Shown here piece by piece: positions 14,588 through 22,329 of a stretch of 33,062 nucleotides of DNA. The position numbers and the translations under genes are program-made. The notes below the pieces were generated by a model. The model was not told where the DNA came from and searched no databases. It worked only from the letters and a program-made list of their open reading frames with translations. Source of the DNA: Pseudomonadota bacterium (lineage in GTDB: Bacteria > Pseudomonadota > Gammaproteobacteria > Steroidobacterales > Steroidobacteraceae); the NCBI GenBank assembly GCA_003242685.1, contig QGVD01000042.1, positions 1 to 33,062 on the forward strand, written 5' to 3'. The stretch's first letter is position 1. The number at the start of each line of letters is the position of its first letter.

Positions 14588-15964
14588 TCAGAAGCCCGCG
14601 CGCTGGCGGCTGTCTTCGTACATGCGCGTGAGGAAGGTCCGCACGGCGGGCTCGGCTTCCGCGGGCGTCATGAGCCGCTGCTCAACGAGCACGCGCGCCA
14701 TGTCGCGCATGCTGCGCCGGCCGTCGATCAATGACATGAGAAAGGCGTAGATGCGGGTGGAAGCCGCCTGCATCTGAAAGTCCTCGAGGAGCGGCACGGG
14801 CAGCTCGGTACGGATCAGCCATTCGGGAAGCGCGCTGTGCTCCGGCGGGGCGGCGACGTCGCGCTCCTTGCGCGCGTTCCATGCGAGGACCGTCTCGATT
14901 CTTCCGTGCCGGCTCGCGGGCGAGCGCATGTACGGAATGCTCGCTTCGTCGCTCTTCGCGATCGCGAATCCCGCGCCCGCGACGACCTCGAACGACTCTT
15001 CAGGGCTCAGCCGCTGCGCACGCGCACTCTGCGCGAAGGAAAGCGATCCGAAGTTGAGCCAGCGACCGCCGGGCGCGAGCAGCGCGTTCACCCGCAGCGC
15101 GAACGTCGCGAGCTCCTCCGGGATGATGTCTATGAACCAGGGCGTCACGACGGTATCGAAGCTTGCGGGCGCGAACGGCGCGCGCAGCGCATCGGCGGCG
15201 ACGAGATGAAAACCCTCGCGCACGGGCTGCGGTGCGAGGAGCCTGCGCAGCACCGCGCAGTCGTCGAGCGTGCGCGGAGCGATCGGAAACTCGTAGAGCT
15301 CGAGCGCGCGTCCGCTCACCGCCTCACGTGCCACGAAGAGGAGCAGCGGATTGAAGTCGGTCGCGATCGTGATCCCGGGTGCGCACTGCATGTGGATGTC
15401 GTAGGCCAGCCGGCCGGCGCCCGCGCCGAGCACCAGCGTCCTGCCCCACGCGTCGTCCGGCGCGAGGAGACCCTCGAGCACCGCGAGAGCTGCCGCGTTC
15501 TCCTCGTCGCCCCAGGCCCAGTCGCGATGCAGGTTCGCGTAGTAGTTGGTGAGACCCTGATCCGCGGGCAGACGCGTGCGCAGGGCGAGGTGCGTCGCAT
15601 ATCCCGCGGCCGATTGATCGAGGCCGAGCGGCGCGAGGAGCGCGGCGAGCCTGCGCGCATGATCCTCGTGCGCGGCGGCGAGATGCTCGAGGCGCCGGCG
15701 CGTGAGCGGCATGAGCTGCGCATCGGCGCATTCGGCGCGCAGCGTGCGCACCTCGCGCTCGATCTCGAGGAGGAGGAAACGCAGCCTCCCGCGCCACTCG
15801 GCGAGCATCGCCTGCGGGTCGGCGAACAGCCACGGCACTTCGCCCACGACGGGAAAACCGCTGCTGCACTGTTCGCAGACGAAACCGATGCGCTGTCGAG
15901 CGAGCGAGCCTCGCCGGCAGCGCGGACAGAGCAGCAGGGATTGCGGCAACGCCTGGTCGGTCAC
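14588..15964 (-). CDS. N2227-type SAM methyltransferase with zinc ribbon and C-terminal PqqD-like domain
   Basis: This 458-residue protein of unknown substrate has three parts. Residues 10-50 are a Trm112-like zinc ribbon: CPRC (C13, C16) and CEQC (C30, C33), followed by FPVVGEVPWLF. Residues about 140-345 are a class I SAM methyltransferase: TLVLGAGAGRLAYD (motif I, glycines 180-184), an acidic TDFNPLLL, and VVTPWFIDIIPEE with LLAPGGRWLNFGSLSF. That last block resembles the N2227/carnosine N-methyltransferase family. Residues about 385-450 form a small helical domain (YAFLMSLIDGRRSMRDMARV) like PqqD-type peptide-recognition folds. The GTG at 15964 has GAGGAA five bases upstream. It lies downstream of the PAS-GAF-GGDEF-EAL gene on the same strand, 130 bases away. 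The methyl acceptor may be a peptide or protein, but this is inference. Confidence 0.78.
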   Translation of the reverse strand: MTDQALPQSLLLCPRCRRGSLARQRIGFVCEQCSSGFPVVGEVPWLFADPQAMLAEWRGRLRFLLLEIEREVRTLRAECADAQLMPLTRRRLEHLAAAHEDHARRLAALLAPLGLDQSAAGYATHLALRTRLPADQGLTNYYANLHRDWAWGDEENAAALAVLEGLLAPDDAWGRTLVLGAGAGRLAYDIHMQCAPGITIATDFNPLLLFVAREAVSGRALELYEFPIAPRTLDDCAVLRRLLAPQPVREGFHLVAADALRAPFAPASFDTVVTPWFIDIIPEELATFALRVNALLAPGGRWLNFGSLSFAQSARAQRLSPEESFEVVAGAGFAIAKSDEASIPYMRSPASRHGRIETVLAWNARKERDVAAPPEHSALPEWLIRTELPVPLLEDFQMQAASTRIYAFLMSLIDGRRSMRDMARVLVEQRLMTPAEAEPAVRTFLTRMYEDSRQRAGF

Positions 15965-16094
15965 GTGTTCCTCGAACGATCGCGCCGCGATGCTGCCCGT
16001 GCGGGCGGACGGCGGTCAACCGAAGCGTGATCGGCCGATGATCGCGGGCGGCGGGAACGGCGTCCCGTCCCGATTCATGAACGATGCGGGAACC

Positions 16095-18671
16095 TCAGCC
16101 CGCGGCGGCGCGCCGGCCCGGCGCGAACCGCTCGAGGATCTCGTCGGGACCCGCAGGCCGGCCCAGCAGGAATCCCTGCCCGACCTCGCATCCGAGCCCG
16201 ATGAGCTGCTGGAGCTGCGTGGGGGTTTCGATGCCTTCGGCCACGGTTCCGAGGCCGAATGCGCGCGCCATGCTGCGCACGGCCTCGACGAGAGCGGCGT
16301 TGCGCGGCTGAGCGCCGAGCAGCGCCACGAAGCTGCGGTCGATCTTGAGCTCGTGCACCGGAAGCTTCGCGAGGAGGCTGAGCGACGAATGCCCGGTGCC
16401 GAAGTCGTCGAGCGCGAGGCGGATGCCGGCCGATGACAGCTCGCGCAGCGTGCGCACGACGACGTCGGTGTCCCTGAGCACCGCCGTCTCGGTGAGCTCT
16501 ATCGCGAGTCCCGCGCCGGCCCGGTGCCATTCGTCCGCGATCGACTTCATGCGCGACAGAAAGCCCGGATGCCTGAGCTGCACGGGGGAGACGTTCACGG
16601 CGATCTCGATCGGTTCGAGCCCGGCGTCTCTCCAGCACGTCGCATCCTGCAGCGCGCGCTCGAAGAGCCAGAAACCGACCTCCTCGAGGAGCCCCGTTTC
16701 CTCGAGCACCGGGATGAACGTGGCGGGCGGCACGTTCTCGCCTTCCGGAGTCTGCCAGCGCAGCAGCGCTTCGACGCCGCGCAGCGTGCGCGTCGCGAGA
16801 TGGAACTTCGGCTGATAGTGCAGCCGGAACTCGCCGCGCTCCACCGCTCGGCGCAGCTTCTGCTCGAGGGTGAGGCGCGCGGCGATCCGTTCGTTGATGG
16901 GATTCGTATAGGCGACGTGGCGCTCCCCGCTCTCCTTCGCCTGCTTGAGCGCGACTTCCGCCTTCTGCACGAGCGCCTCGCCCGCGGGCCCGTGCTCGGG
17001 CGCACGCGCGGAGCCCGAGCGCGCGGCCATCCTGAGCTCCACGCCGCCGATGTCGAACGGCTCTCCGAGAAGCTGCGCGAGCACGTCGCGCCCGTCGCGC
17101 TTCGCGTCCTCGCCGTAGAGCGCGACGGCGAAGAGCCCGCCGCCGAAGTGCGCCGTCCGGCCCACGGCCGGGAAGGCGGCACGCAGACGTTCCGCGATCG
17201 ACTGCAGCAGGCGATCGCCGCATTCGCGTCCGTACGCTTCGTTCACCGCGACGATCTGCTCGATGTCGAACACGAGCACCGCGACCGACGACGCACCTTC
17301 CCCTTCGCGCGCGAGCAGCTCGCAGAAGCGGCTGCGCTGGGGAAGACCCGTCAGGAGATCGCAGGACGAAAGGAACTCCAGGAGCCGCGCGCGGCGCAGG
17401 TTTCTCAGCGTCGCGCCGATGTCGAGCGCCAGCTCCTCGAGGAGCGCCACTTCGTGCTCGCCGAACACGCCGGGCTGCGCGGCGCCGAGGTTGAGCGTGC
17501 CGATGAGCCCGTCGTCGATGCTGAACGGCACCACGATGTTCGCGCGCTGCCCGGTCGAGAGCATGCGCTGGCGGTAGGCGATCGGCTGCGCGTCGTTGAG
17601 GAGATCGTTGCAGACGCTCGGCCGGCCCGTCTCCACCGCGCGCGCGGTCATGCCGAAGCCGCCCTCTGCGGGATTCTTGATCGAGAACCGCAGGCCGCGC
17701 ACGTCGGGCGCGCTCGTGGAAGCGGAAACGAGCGCCGCGACCTCGCCGCTCTGCGGATCGACGACGTTGATGAACGCGTGCAGGAAGCCGCCGCGCTTCA
17801 CCGCGATCTCGCAGGCCTCCTCCAGCACGCTCTCGCCGTCGGTGGCGCGCAGCATCGCGCGCTTGATCGCGCCGAGCATGTCGTGCAGGGCTCTGAGTCG
17901 CGCCATGCGCTCCTCGTCGCGGCGCCGCTCCGTGACGTCCCGGTCGATGCCGCGATAGCCCACCACGGCACCTCTCTCGTCCGTGATCGCGACCACGCTG
18001 CGTTCGAGCCAGCGGAACCCGCCGTCGGCGTGCCGCCAGCGCGCAAGCCCTTCGCGTGGCGGCACGCCCGTGCCCGGAGCGGGCACGCCGGCGGACGGCG
18101 GTCCCTCCTCGGCGTCGAGGAGCTCGTCGTAGCGACGGCCGATCAGCGCCTCCGGAGAGTATCCGAGGATCTTCGTGACGGCGGGACTGCAGAAAGTGAA
18201 TCGCCCTTCGACGTCGAGCTCCCAGATCCAGTCGCGCGAGGCATGCGCGATGTCGTGCAGCCGCCGTTCCGCTTCCCGGCGCGCCGCCTGCGCGGCCGCC
18301 TCGCTGGCCGCCCGTCCGATGAACATCGGGAGCCGGTCCAGGGCGTCCCATTCGACGACGTCGGCACCCTGCGCGCGCAGCCGTGCCGCGCGCCGCATGT
18401 CGACGTCACTGCACGCGACGACGATGAACGGCACGTGCCGGCGCTGCGACCTTGCCAGGGCGAGCGCGGCCCGGACGTCGGACTCTCCGGTGCCCTTCAG
18501 CTCCGCCACGATGACGTGGGGGCGCAGCTCTACGAGCGCCTCGGCGAAGCTCGACAGAGTGGCGACCCGCTGGATGGTGCACGTCTGCGCGGCATGCCGG
18601 AGCACCCGCTCCAGGCGCGCCGCCGCCACGGCCGAGCGGCTCGAGAGAAGAATTCGGATCGGACGGCTCAA
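16095..18671 (-). CDS. PAS-GAF-GGDEF(degenerate)-EAL protein, probable c-di-GMP phosphodiesterase
   Basis: This is a cytoplasmic 858-residue sensor. Residues 1-120 look like a response-regulator receiver fold that lacks the phosphoryl Asp (AELKG where a D is expected). A PAS domain at about 135-255 (WIWELDVEGRFTFCSPAV) and a GAF domain at about 265-425 follow. The GGDEF domain (about 440-590) has GGGLF at 510-514 instead of GGDEF and an altered metal site, so it should not make c-di-GMP. The EAL domain is intact: EALLRW (634-636), NVSPVQL, ELTET, DDFGTG, KIDRSF, AEGIET and GQGFLLGRP. Net activity is probably hydrolysis, with the dead GGDEF as a regulatory module. The only plausible start is TTG at 18671, directly after an in-frame TAA. 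A perfect CRP-type box lies upstream at 18835-18850. Confidence 0.87.
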   Translation of the reverse strand: MSRPIRILLSSRSAVAAARLERVLRHAAQTCTIQRVATLSSFAEALVELRPHVIVAELKGTGESDVRAALALARSQRRHVPFIVVACSDVDMRRAARLRAQGADVVEWDALDRLPMFIGRAASEAAAQAARREAERRLHDIAHASRDWIWELDVEGRFTFCSPAVTKILGYSPEALIGRRYDELLDAEEGPPSAGVPAPGTGVPPREGLARWRHADGGFRWLERSVVAITDERGAVVGYRGIDRDVTERRRDEERMARLRALHDMLGAIKRAMLRATDGESVLEEACEIAVKRGGFLHAFINVVDPQSGEVAALVSASTSAPDVRGLRFSIKNPAEGGFGMTARAVETGRPSVCNDLLNDAQPIAYRQRMLSTGQRANIVVPFSIDDGLIGTLNLGAAQPGVFGEHEVALLEELALDIGATLRNLRRARLLEFLSSCDLLTGLPQRSRFCELLAREGEGASSVAVLVFDIEQIVAVNEAYGRECGDRLLQSIAERLRAAFPAVGRTAHFGGGLFAVALYGEDAKRDGRDVLAQLLGEPFDIGGVELRMAARSGSARAPEHGPAGEALVQKAEVALKQAKESGERHVAYTNPINERIAARLTLEQKLRRAVERGEFRLHYQPKFHLATRTLRGVEALLRWQTPEGENVPPATFIPVLEETGLLEEVGFWLFERALQDATCWRDAGLEPIEIAVNVSPVQLRHPGFLSRMKSIADEWHRAGAGLAIELTETAVLRDTDVVVRTLRELSSAGIRLALDDFGTGHSSLSLLAKLPVHELKIDRSFVALLGAQPRNAALVEAVRSMARAFGLGTVAEGIETPTQLQQLIGLGCEVGQGFLLGRPAGPDEILERFAPGRRAAAG

Positions 18672-18686
18672 TTACTGCGTTCTCAT
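18672..18686 (-). other. Four-codon leader ORF abutting the TTG start
   Basis: ATG AGA ACG CAG TAA (18686 to 18672) ends exactly where the TTG start of the GGDEF-EAL gene begins. It has no clear ribosome binding site. It may deliver ribosomes to the weak TTG start, or it may be chance. Confidence 0.25.
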
Positions 18687-18834
18687 TGATGAGGATGCCG
18701 CGTCCGGAACAGGCACAGGGCCTGACCGGCCGCGGGAGGCTGCGACACTCCGGTGTTATCTCTGTCGCAATTCGGCCGGGTATGTCAGGCACTTCAGCCC
18801 GGGAAACCGCATTTCCGTCCGCCGGGGCGCGATC

Positions 18835-18850
18835 TGTGATGCGCATCACA
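18835..18850. promoter_or_regulatory. Perfect CRP/Clp/Vfr-type binding palindrome
   Basis: TGTGATGCGCATCACA is a perfect 16-bp palindrome and matches the CRP core TGTGA-N6-TCACA at every position. It lies in the spacer between the 28-aa membrane peptide gene and the PAS-GAF-GGDEF-EAL gene, centred about 171 bases upstream of the TTG start of the latter. No strong -10 or -35 could be fixed at the class I or class II distance. In Xanthomonas the CRP homologue Clp binds c-di-GMP, which makes the location notable. Confidence 0.6.
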
Positions 18851-18882
18851 CGCGCTGCGGGGCGGTAAGCCCGGACGCCGGC

Positions 18883-18969
18883 TCAGAAAATCAGGTCGAG
18901 GACGCCGAATACGACGAGCAGGCCGATGACGAGGAGGATGAGGACGGCGAAGCCGATGAATCTGAGCAT
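18883..18969 (-). CDS. Very small hydrophobic membrane peptide, 28 aa
   Basis: I do not recognise this gene. ATG at 18969 to TGA at 18883 encodes a 28-residue peptide that is almost entirely one transmembrane helix: MLRFIGFAVLILLVIG, then LLVVFGVLDLIF. A GGGAG ribosome binding site lies eight bases upstream of the ATG. It is too short for most gene finders. It lies on the same strand as the PAS-GAF-GGDEF-EAL gene, 211 bases upstream, with the CRP-type box between them. It could be a membrane modulator or a toxin-like peptide; nothing in the sequence decides this. The remaining spacer sequences (18687-18834 and 18970-19247) hold no other gene I can support. Confidence 0.5.
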   Translation of the reverse strand: MLRFIGFAVLILLVIGLLVVFGVLDLIF

Positions 18970-19247
18970 GCTGCTCTCCCTGGAGCTGCGGGAGCGGGAC
19001 AGGCCCGGAGGCCCGCCGTACGTTCTGCTCAGCAATGCGCGTGCCGCGCCGATGAGCTGCCTTCTGGCAGCCCGGCACCGAAGCGCCGGAGCAGCACGTT
19101 GGGGCATTTACCATAAGCTCGCAGAACGTGATCTTTCTTCCAGTTCTGCCCGTGGTCATGCGACGGATCACGATTCCGGCGCAGAGACTCGCTGCGTCCG
19201 CGGCACGGCACTATCGTTCCCGTGCGTCGGATCGGACCGAGGGACTC

Positions 19248-21440
19248 ATGGCCCCCCGTACGAAGCTCGACAACCACGTCTTCGAGACTCATGCCGAGCT
19301 CGTTGCGCGGCTGTTGCCGTGCGCCCGCGCGATCGCTCTCTTCGACTCGAAGGCGCGCCTCGTCGGGAACCGGGGTGAGAGACCCCCGGAGGACATCGAG
19401 TCCCGCGTCCCGTCGGTGCTGCGCGAAGGCACCGGGTCCCGTCCCGACCCGGGACTGCTCGTCGAGCTCCCCGACGGACGACATGCGGCGCTCCTCGCCC
19501 TCGGCACGGATTCCACGACGCCCCCCGCCGGCGTGTGCGTGATCACGCTCGCGCCGCCGCGGGGCGAGCCGCTGCCGCCGCTCGATACCATCCGCACCCG
19601 GCTCGCTCCGGTGCTGCAGCTCCTCGCGCGCGAGATCGCTCCCCCTTCCGCATCCGAGAAGCGCCTCGCGACGCTCGCAGAGCGCGCGGACGAGCTCACG
19701 TGGCTTCTCGACGCGAGCTCCCGCGGCCAGGAGCGCGACGGCGAGGAATCGCTCGCCGGCCTCCTCGGAGCTGCGGTCGAGCACCTGGGCTGCGATCTCG
19801 GCGCCCTGTTCGTGCCGGAGAAGCGCCTGCGGATCACCCGCGGCAGCTCCCGCGGCACGAGCCCGGCGGCTGAAGCCGAGCTGCAACGGCTGCAGGCGCC
19901 GGTGCTGCAATGGATCACGCGCCACAACCGGCCGATGACGGCCGATACGTCCGCCGGTCAGACGCGGAGCGGATTCAGGGTGCTGGCCGTTCCGATTCCC
20001 CGCCCTTCCGGCAGCCCCGCCGGCACGATCATCTTCCTGCGCGCGAGCGAGCGGCGCGCCTTCGCGCAGAAGGAGCGTTTCATCGTCAAGCATCTCGCGC
20101 AGCAGATCGCGGCGCGCCTCGAGACGCGGTTCGATGCCGCGACCGGGCTGCTCACGCGCGCCGCGATGCAGGCGCAGGTGCGCGAGTGGACGAGCGGCGC
20201 CTACGGCTGCGTGCTCCACGTGAACATCGACCGCCTGCACGTGATCAATCAGACGCTCGGATTCGAGGCGGGCGACGAGCTGATCCGGCACGTCGCACAG
20301 CTTCTCGAGCCTCCGCGACTGCCGCCGGACTCGCTCGCGGCGCGTCTTTCCGGCGATGCGTTCGCCATCGTGCTGCGCTACGCGGACACCGAAGCGGCGA
20401 CGCGCTGCGCGGAATCCCTGCAGCAGGCGGCGACGGAGCTCGCGCAGACGGTTCTCGGCGGACGCGCGCCCGTTTCTCTGAGCTGCGGCATCGCGGAGTT
20501 CGACGGCGCCGAGGCCGAGTTCGCGCGCGCCCTCGCGCTCGCGGAAGTGGCGTGCAAGGCGGCGAAGGACCGCGGCCGCGCGCGCGTCGAGGTGTACTAC
20601 GACACGGACCGCTCGATGATCCGCCGCTCGGCGGACTCAGGCACGCTGATCCGCCTGCGCAACGTCCTCGCGCAGAATCAGCTCGAGCTCTACGCGCAGA
20701 AGATCATCCCGCTGCGCAACCGCAGCGAGCGGACGGGCTACGAGCTGCTCCTGCGCGCGCTCGACGAGGAGCACGGCAACCGCGCGCCCGGCGAGCTGCT
20801 CGCGGCCGCGCAGCGCTACCAGATGGAATCGACCGTCGATCTGTGGGTCGTCGAGCACGCGCTCGCCGCAGCCGCGCGTCATCGCGCGGCGCTGCACGCC
20901 TCGGACGTCCATCTCTCGCTCAACATCAGCGCGCAGGCGCTCACCGACGAGACCTTCCTCGAGCGCACGAAGGAGTGCATCGCGGAGTCGGGCATCGCGC
21001 CCGGGCTCATAATGTTCGAGATCACGGAGACGGCGGCGGTCTCGAGCTTCGCGAAGGCGCAGGCCTTCGTGGGCGAGCTGCGCGCGATGGGCTGCCGCTT
21101 CGCGCTCGACGACTTCGGCACGGGCGTGAACTCTCTGAAATATCTCAAGGGCCTGCCGGTCGATCGGGTAAAGATCGACGGCAGCTTCATCAGCGATCTT
21201 CTCTCCAACGCGCACTCCGTCGCGACGGTGCGCGCCATCGTGAGCCTGGCGCGCGAGCTGCACATCGAAACCGTCGCGGAGTACGCGGAGAGCGAGGCGA
21301 TCCTGCGCCGGCTGCGCGAACTCGGCGTGGACTTCGCCCAGGGCTTCGGCGTCGAGACGCCGCGCCCGCTCGGGGAAGTGCTCGATGCGCTCAGCGCGGC
21401 GCAGTCCGCGAGCGCACTACGGCTCTCGCTCGAGCTCTGA
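19248..21440 (+). CDS. GAF-like / GGDEF(degenerate)-EAL protein
   Basis: This 730-residue protein has no membrane helix. An N-terminal region of unknown fold (about 1-150) is followed by a GAF-like domain at about 165-300, then a GGDEF-like domain at about 310-455 with SGDAF (368-372) in place of GGDEF. Its first metal motif is also altered (VNIDRLHVINQTLG), so cyclase activity is unlikely. The EAL domain (about 470-715) has ELL at 499-501 instead of EAL, but keeps the Glu, LNISAQAL, EITET, DDFGTG (DD 621-622), KIDGSF, VAEYAE and AQGF. It may therefore still hydrolyse c-di-GMP or bind it as a receptor. The ATG at 19248 has GAGGGA six bases upstream; an earlier in-frame start at 19128 gives an unlikely basic extension. 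It is divergent from the 28-aa peptide gene. Confidence 0.85.
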   Translation: MAPRTKLDNHVFETHAELVARLLPCARAIALFDSKARLVGNRGERPPEDIESRVPSVLREGTGSRPDPGLLVELPDGRHAALLALGTDSTTPPAGVCVITLAPPRGEPLPPLDTIRTRLAPVLQLLAREIAPPSASEKRLATLAERADELTWLLDASSRGQERDGEESLAGLLGAAVEHLGCDLGALFVPEKRLRITRGSSRGTSPAAEAELQRLQAPVLQWITRHNRPMTADTSAGQTRSGFRVLAVPIPRPSGSPAGTIIFLRASERRAFAQKERFIVKHLAQQIAARLETRFDAATGLLTRAAMQAQVREWTSGAYGCVLHVNIDRLHVINQTLGFEAGDELIRHVAQLLEPPRLPPDSLAARLSGDAFAIVLRYADTEAATRCAESLQQAATELAQTVLGGRAPVSLSCGIAEFDGAEAEFARALALAEVACKAAKDRGRARVEVYYDTDRSMIRRSADSGTLIRLRNVLAQNQLELYAQKIIPLRNRSERTGYELLLRALDEEHGNRAPGELLAAAQRYQMESTVDLWVVEHALAAAARHRAALHASDVHLSLNISAQALTDETFLERTKECIAESGIAPGLIMFEITETAAVSSFAKAQAFVGELRAMGCRFALDDFGTGVNSLKYLKGLPVDRVKIDGSFISDLLSNAHSVATVRAIVSLARELHIETVAEYAESEAILRRLRELGVDFAQGFGVETPRPLGEVLDALSAAQSASALRLSLEL

Positions 21441-21483
21441 CGGAATATCGTTCGGACTCCCAACCAATGGCGCCGGGCCCCGG

Positions 21484-21506
21484 TTCCGGCTAAGTTATTA
21501 CCGGAA
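21484..21506. promoter_or_regulatory. Inverted repeat upstream of the SnoaL-like gene
   Basis: TTCCGG (21484-21489) and CCGGAA (21501-21506) flank an AT-rich 11-base centre, CTAAGTTATTA, 26 bases upstream of the ATG. The AT-rich centre could be a -10 region with the arms as an operator, or a weak hairpin ending the GGDEF-EAL gene. The assignment is tentative. Confidence 0.25.
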
Positions 21507-21532
21507 TCCCGATCCGGAAGGGGGAGTACTTC

Positions 21533-22066
21533 ATGAGAAGAATCGGCTCGATCGTTCTCGGTCTCGAACTTGCGCTCGCCTGCACGGGCACCGCTTTCGC
21601 GCAGGAGCCTCCCAGGCCCGCGCCGGATCAGCTCGCGCTGCTCGAGAGCGACGATCCGAAGCTCGCCGCGAACAAGAAGCTGGTCTTCGACATGTACCGC
21701 GAGATCATCCAGGCGGGCCGCACGGATCTCGCGGAGAAGTACTTCACCGAGGACTACATCCAGCACAACCCGAACGTTCCGTCGGGACGCGCGGCGCTCG
21801 TCGAGTACATCAAGGCGACGCGGCCGGTGCGGCCGATCGAGCCGCTCATCACCTTCCCGGTCATCACGATCATGGCCGAAGGCGACCTGGTGCTCATCGC
21901 CACCGTGAGCTGGCAGCCCGACCCCGAGAACCCGGGCAAGAAGTACGCGAACACGCACTTCGACCTGTACCGCATCGAGAACGGCAAGATCGCCGAGCAC
22001 TGGGATCACATCCCGAAGGACAAGTCGGCCTGGAGCTTCGACCCGAACGTGCACGCAAAGGAATAG
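21533..22066 (+). CDS. Secreted SnoaL/NTF2-like protein
   Basis: This 177-residue protein has a signal peptide that probably ends after AFA at residue 23. The mature part is an alpha+beta barrel of the SnoaL-like (NTF2 superfamily) type: KKLVFDMYREIIQAGRTDLA helix, YFTEDYIQHNPNVPSGRAAL loop with the His-Asn pair common in the family, and the late strands HFDLYRIENGKIAEHWDHI. SnoaL relatives include polyketide cyclases and many proteins of unknown role; the export signal argues against a cytoplasmic cyclase. The ATG at 21533 has GGGGGAG eight bases upstream. It follows the third GGDEF-EAL gene by 92 bases on the same strand and converges on tRNA-Met. The substrate cannot be told from the sequence. 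Confidence 0.8.
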   Translation: MRRIGSIVLGLELALACTGTAFAQEPPRPAPDQLALLESDDPKLAANKKLVFDMYREIIQAGRTDLAEKYFTEDYIQHNPNVPSGRAALVEYIKATRPVRPIEPLITFPVITIMAEGDLVLIATVSWQPDPENPGKKYANTHFDLYRIENGKIAEHWDHIPKDKSAWSFDPNVHAKE

Positions 22067-22112
22067 CGTCGCGGCACGGCACGGGGTCGCGGGGATCTCG
22101 ATTCGAATGGAC

Positions 22113-22189
22113 TGGTGGAAAGGGAGGGACTCGAACCCTCGACCCCGGCATTATGAGTGCCGTGCTCTAACCGGCTGAGCTACCTTTCC
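22113..22189 (-). tRNA. tRNA-Met (CAU), elongator type
   Basis: The 77-base cloverleaf includes encoded CCA. The acceptor stem is GGAAAGG/CCTTTCC with an A discriminator, the D-arm is GCTC...GAGC, the anticodon loop is CTCATAA (anticodon CAT), and the T-arm is GAGGG-TTCGAGT-CCCTC. The first acceptor pair is G-C, unlike the C-A mismatch of initiator tRNA, and the body closely matches E. coli metT. tRNA-Ile2 (CAU with lysidine) is a less likely alternative. Confidence 0.93.
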
Positions 22190-22213
22190 ACGGGGGCTCC
22201 GGCGGGGCCGCGC

Positions 22214-22243
22214 ATTGTGGTGGGTGGTCCGCCGGAGTGTCAA
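22214..22243 (-). promoter_or_regulatory. Promoter of tRNA-Met
   Basis: On the minus strand TTGACA (22243-22238) is followed 18 bases later by CACAAT (22219-22214), and transcription would start near 22207, about 18 bases before the tRNA. The stretch after the -10 is GC-rich, as in growth-rate-controlled stable RNA promoters. The -35 is a perfect consensus and the -10 is moderate. Confidence 0.55.
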
Positions 22244-22329
22244 GAAAGCATCCGAACTCCTCCGGGGCGGCTAGAATCGCCCGTCAGGGGAGACCTCGAA
22301 CCTAATACAACAACATCAGGGGGGTTCGG

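Noticed and set aside
16524..18689. 721-codon open frame on the plus strand
   Set aside because: It is antisense to the PAS-GAF-GGDEF-EAL gene; no domain or ribosome binding site.
22113..22189. Initiator tRNA-Met or tRNA-Ile2
   Set aside because: The first acceptor pair is G-C, and the body matches the elongator form; Ile2 cannot be fully excluded.
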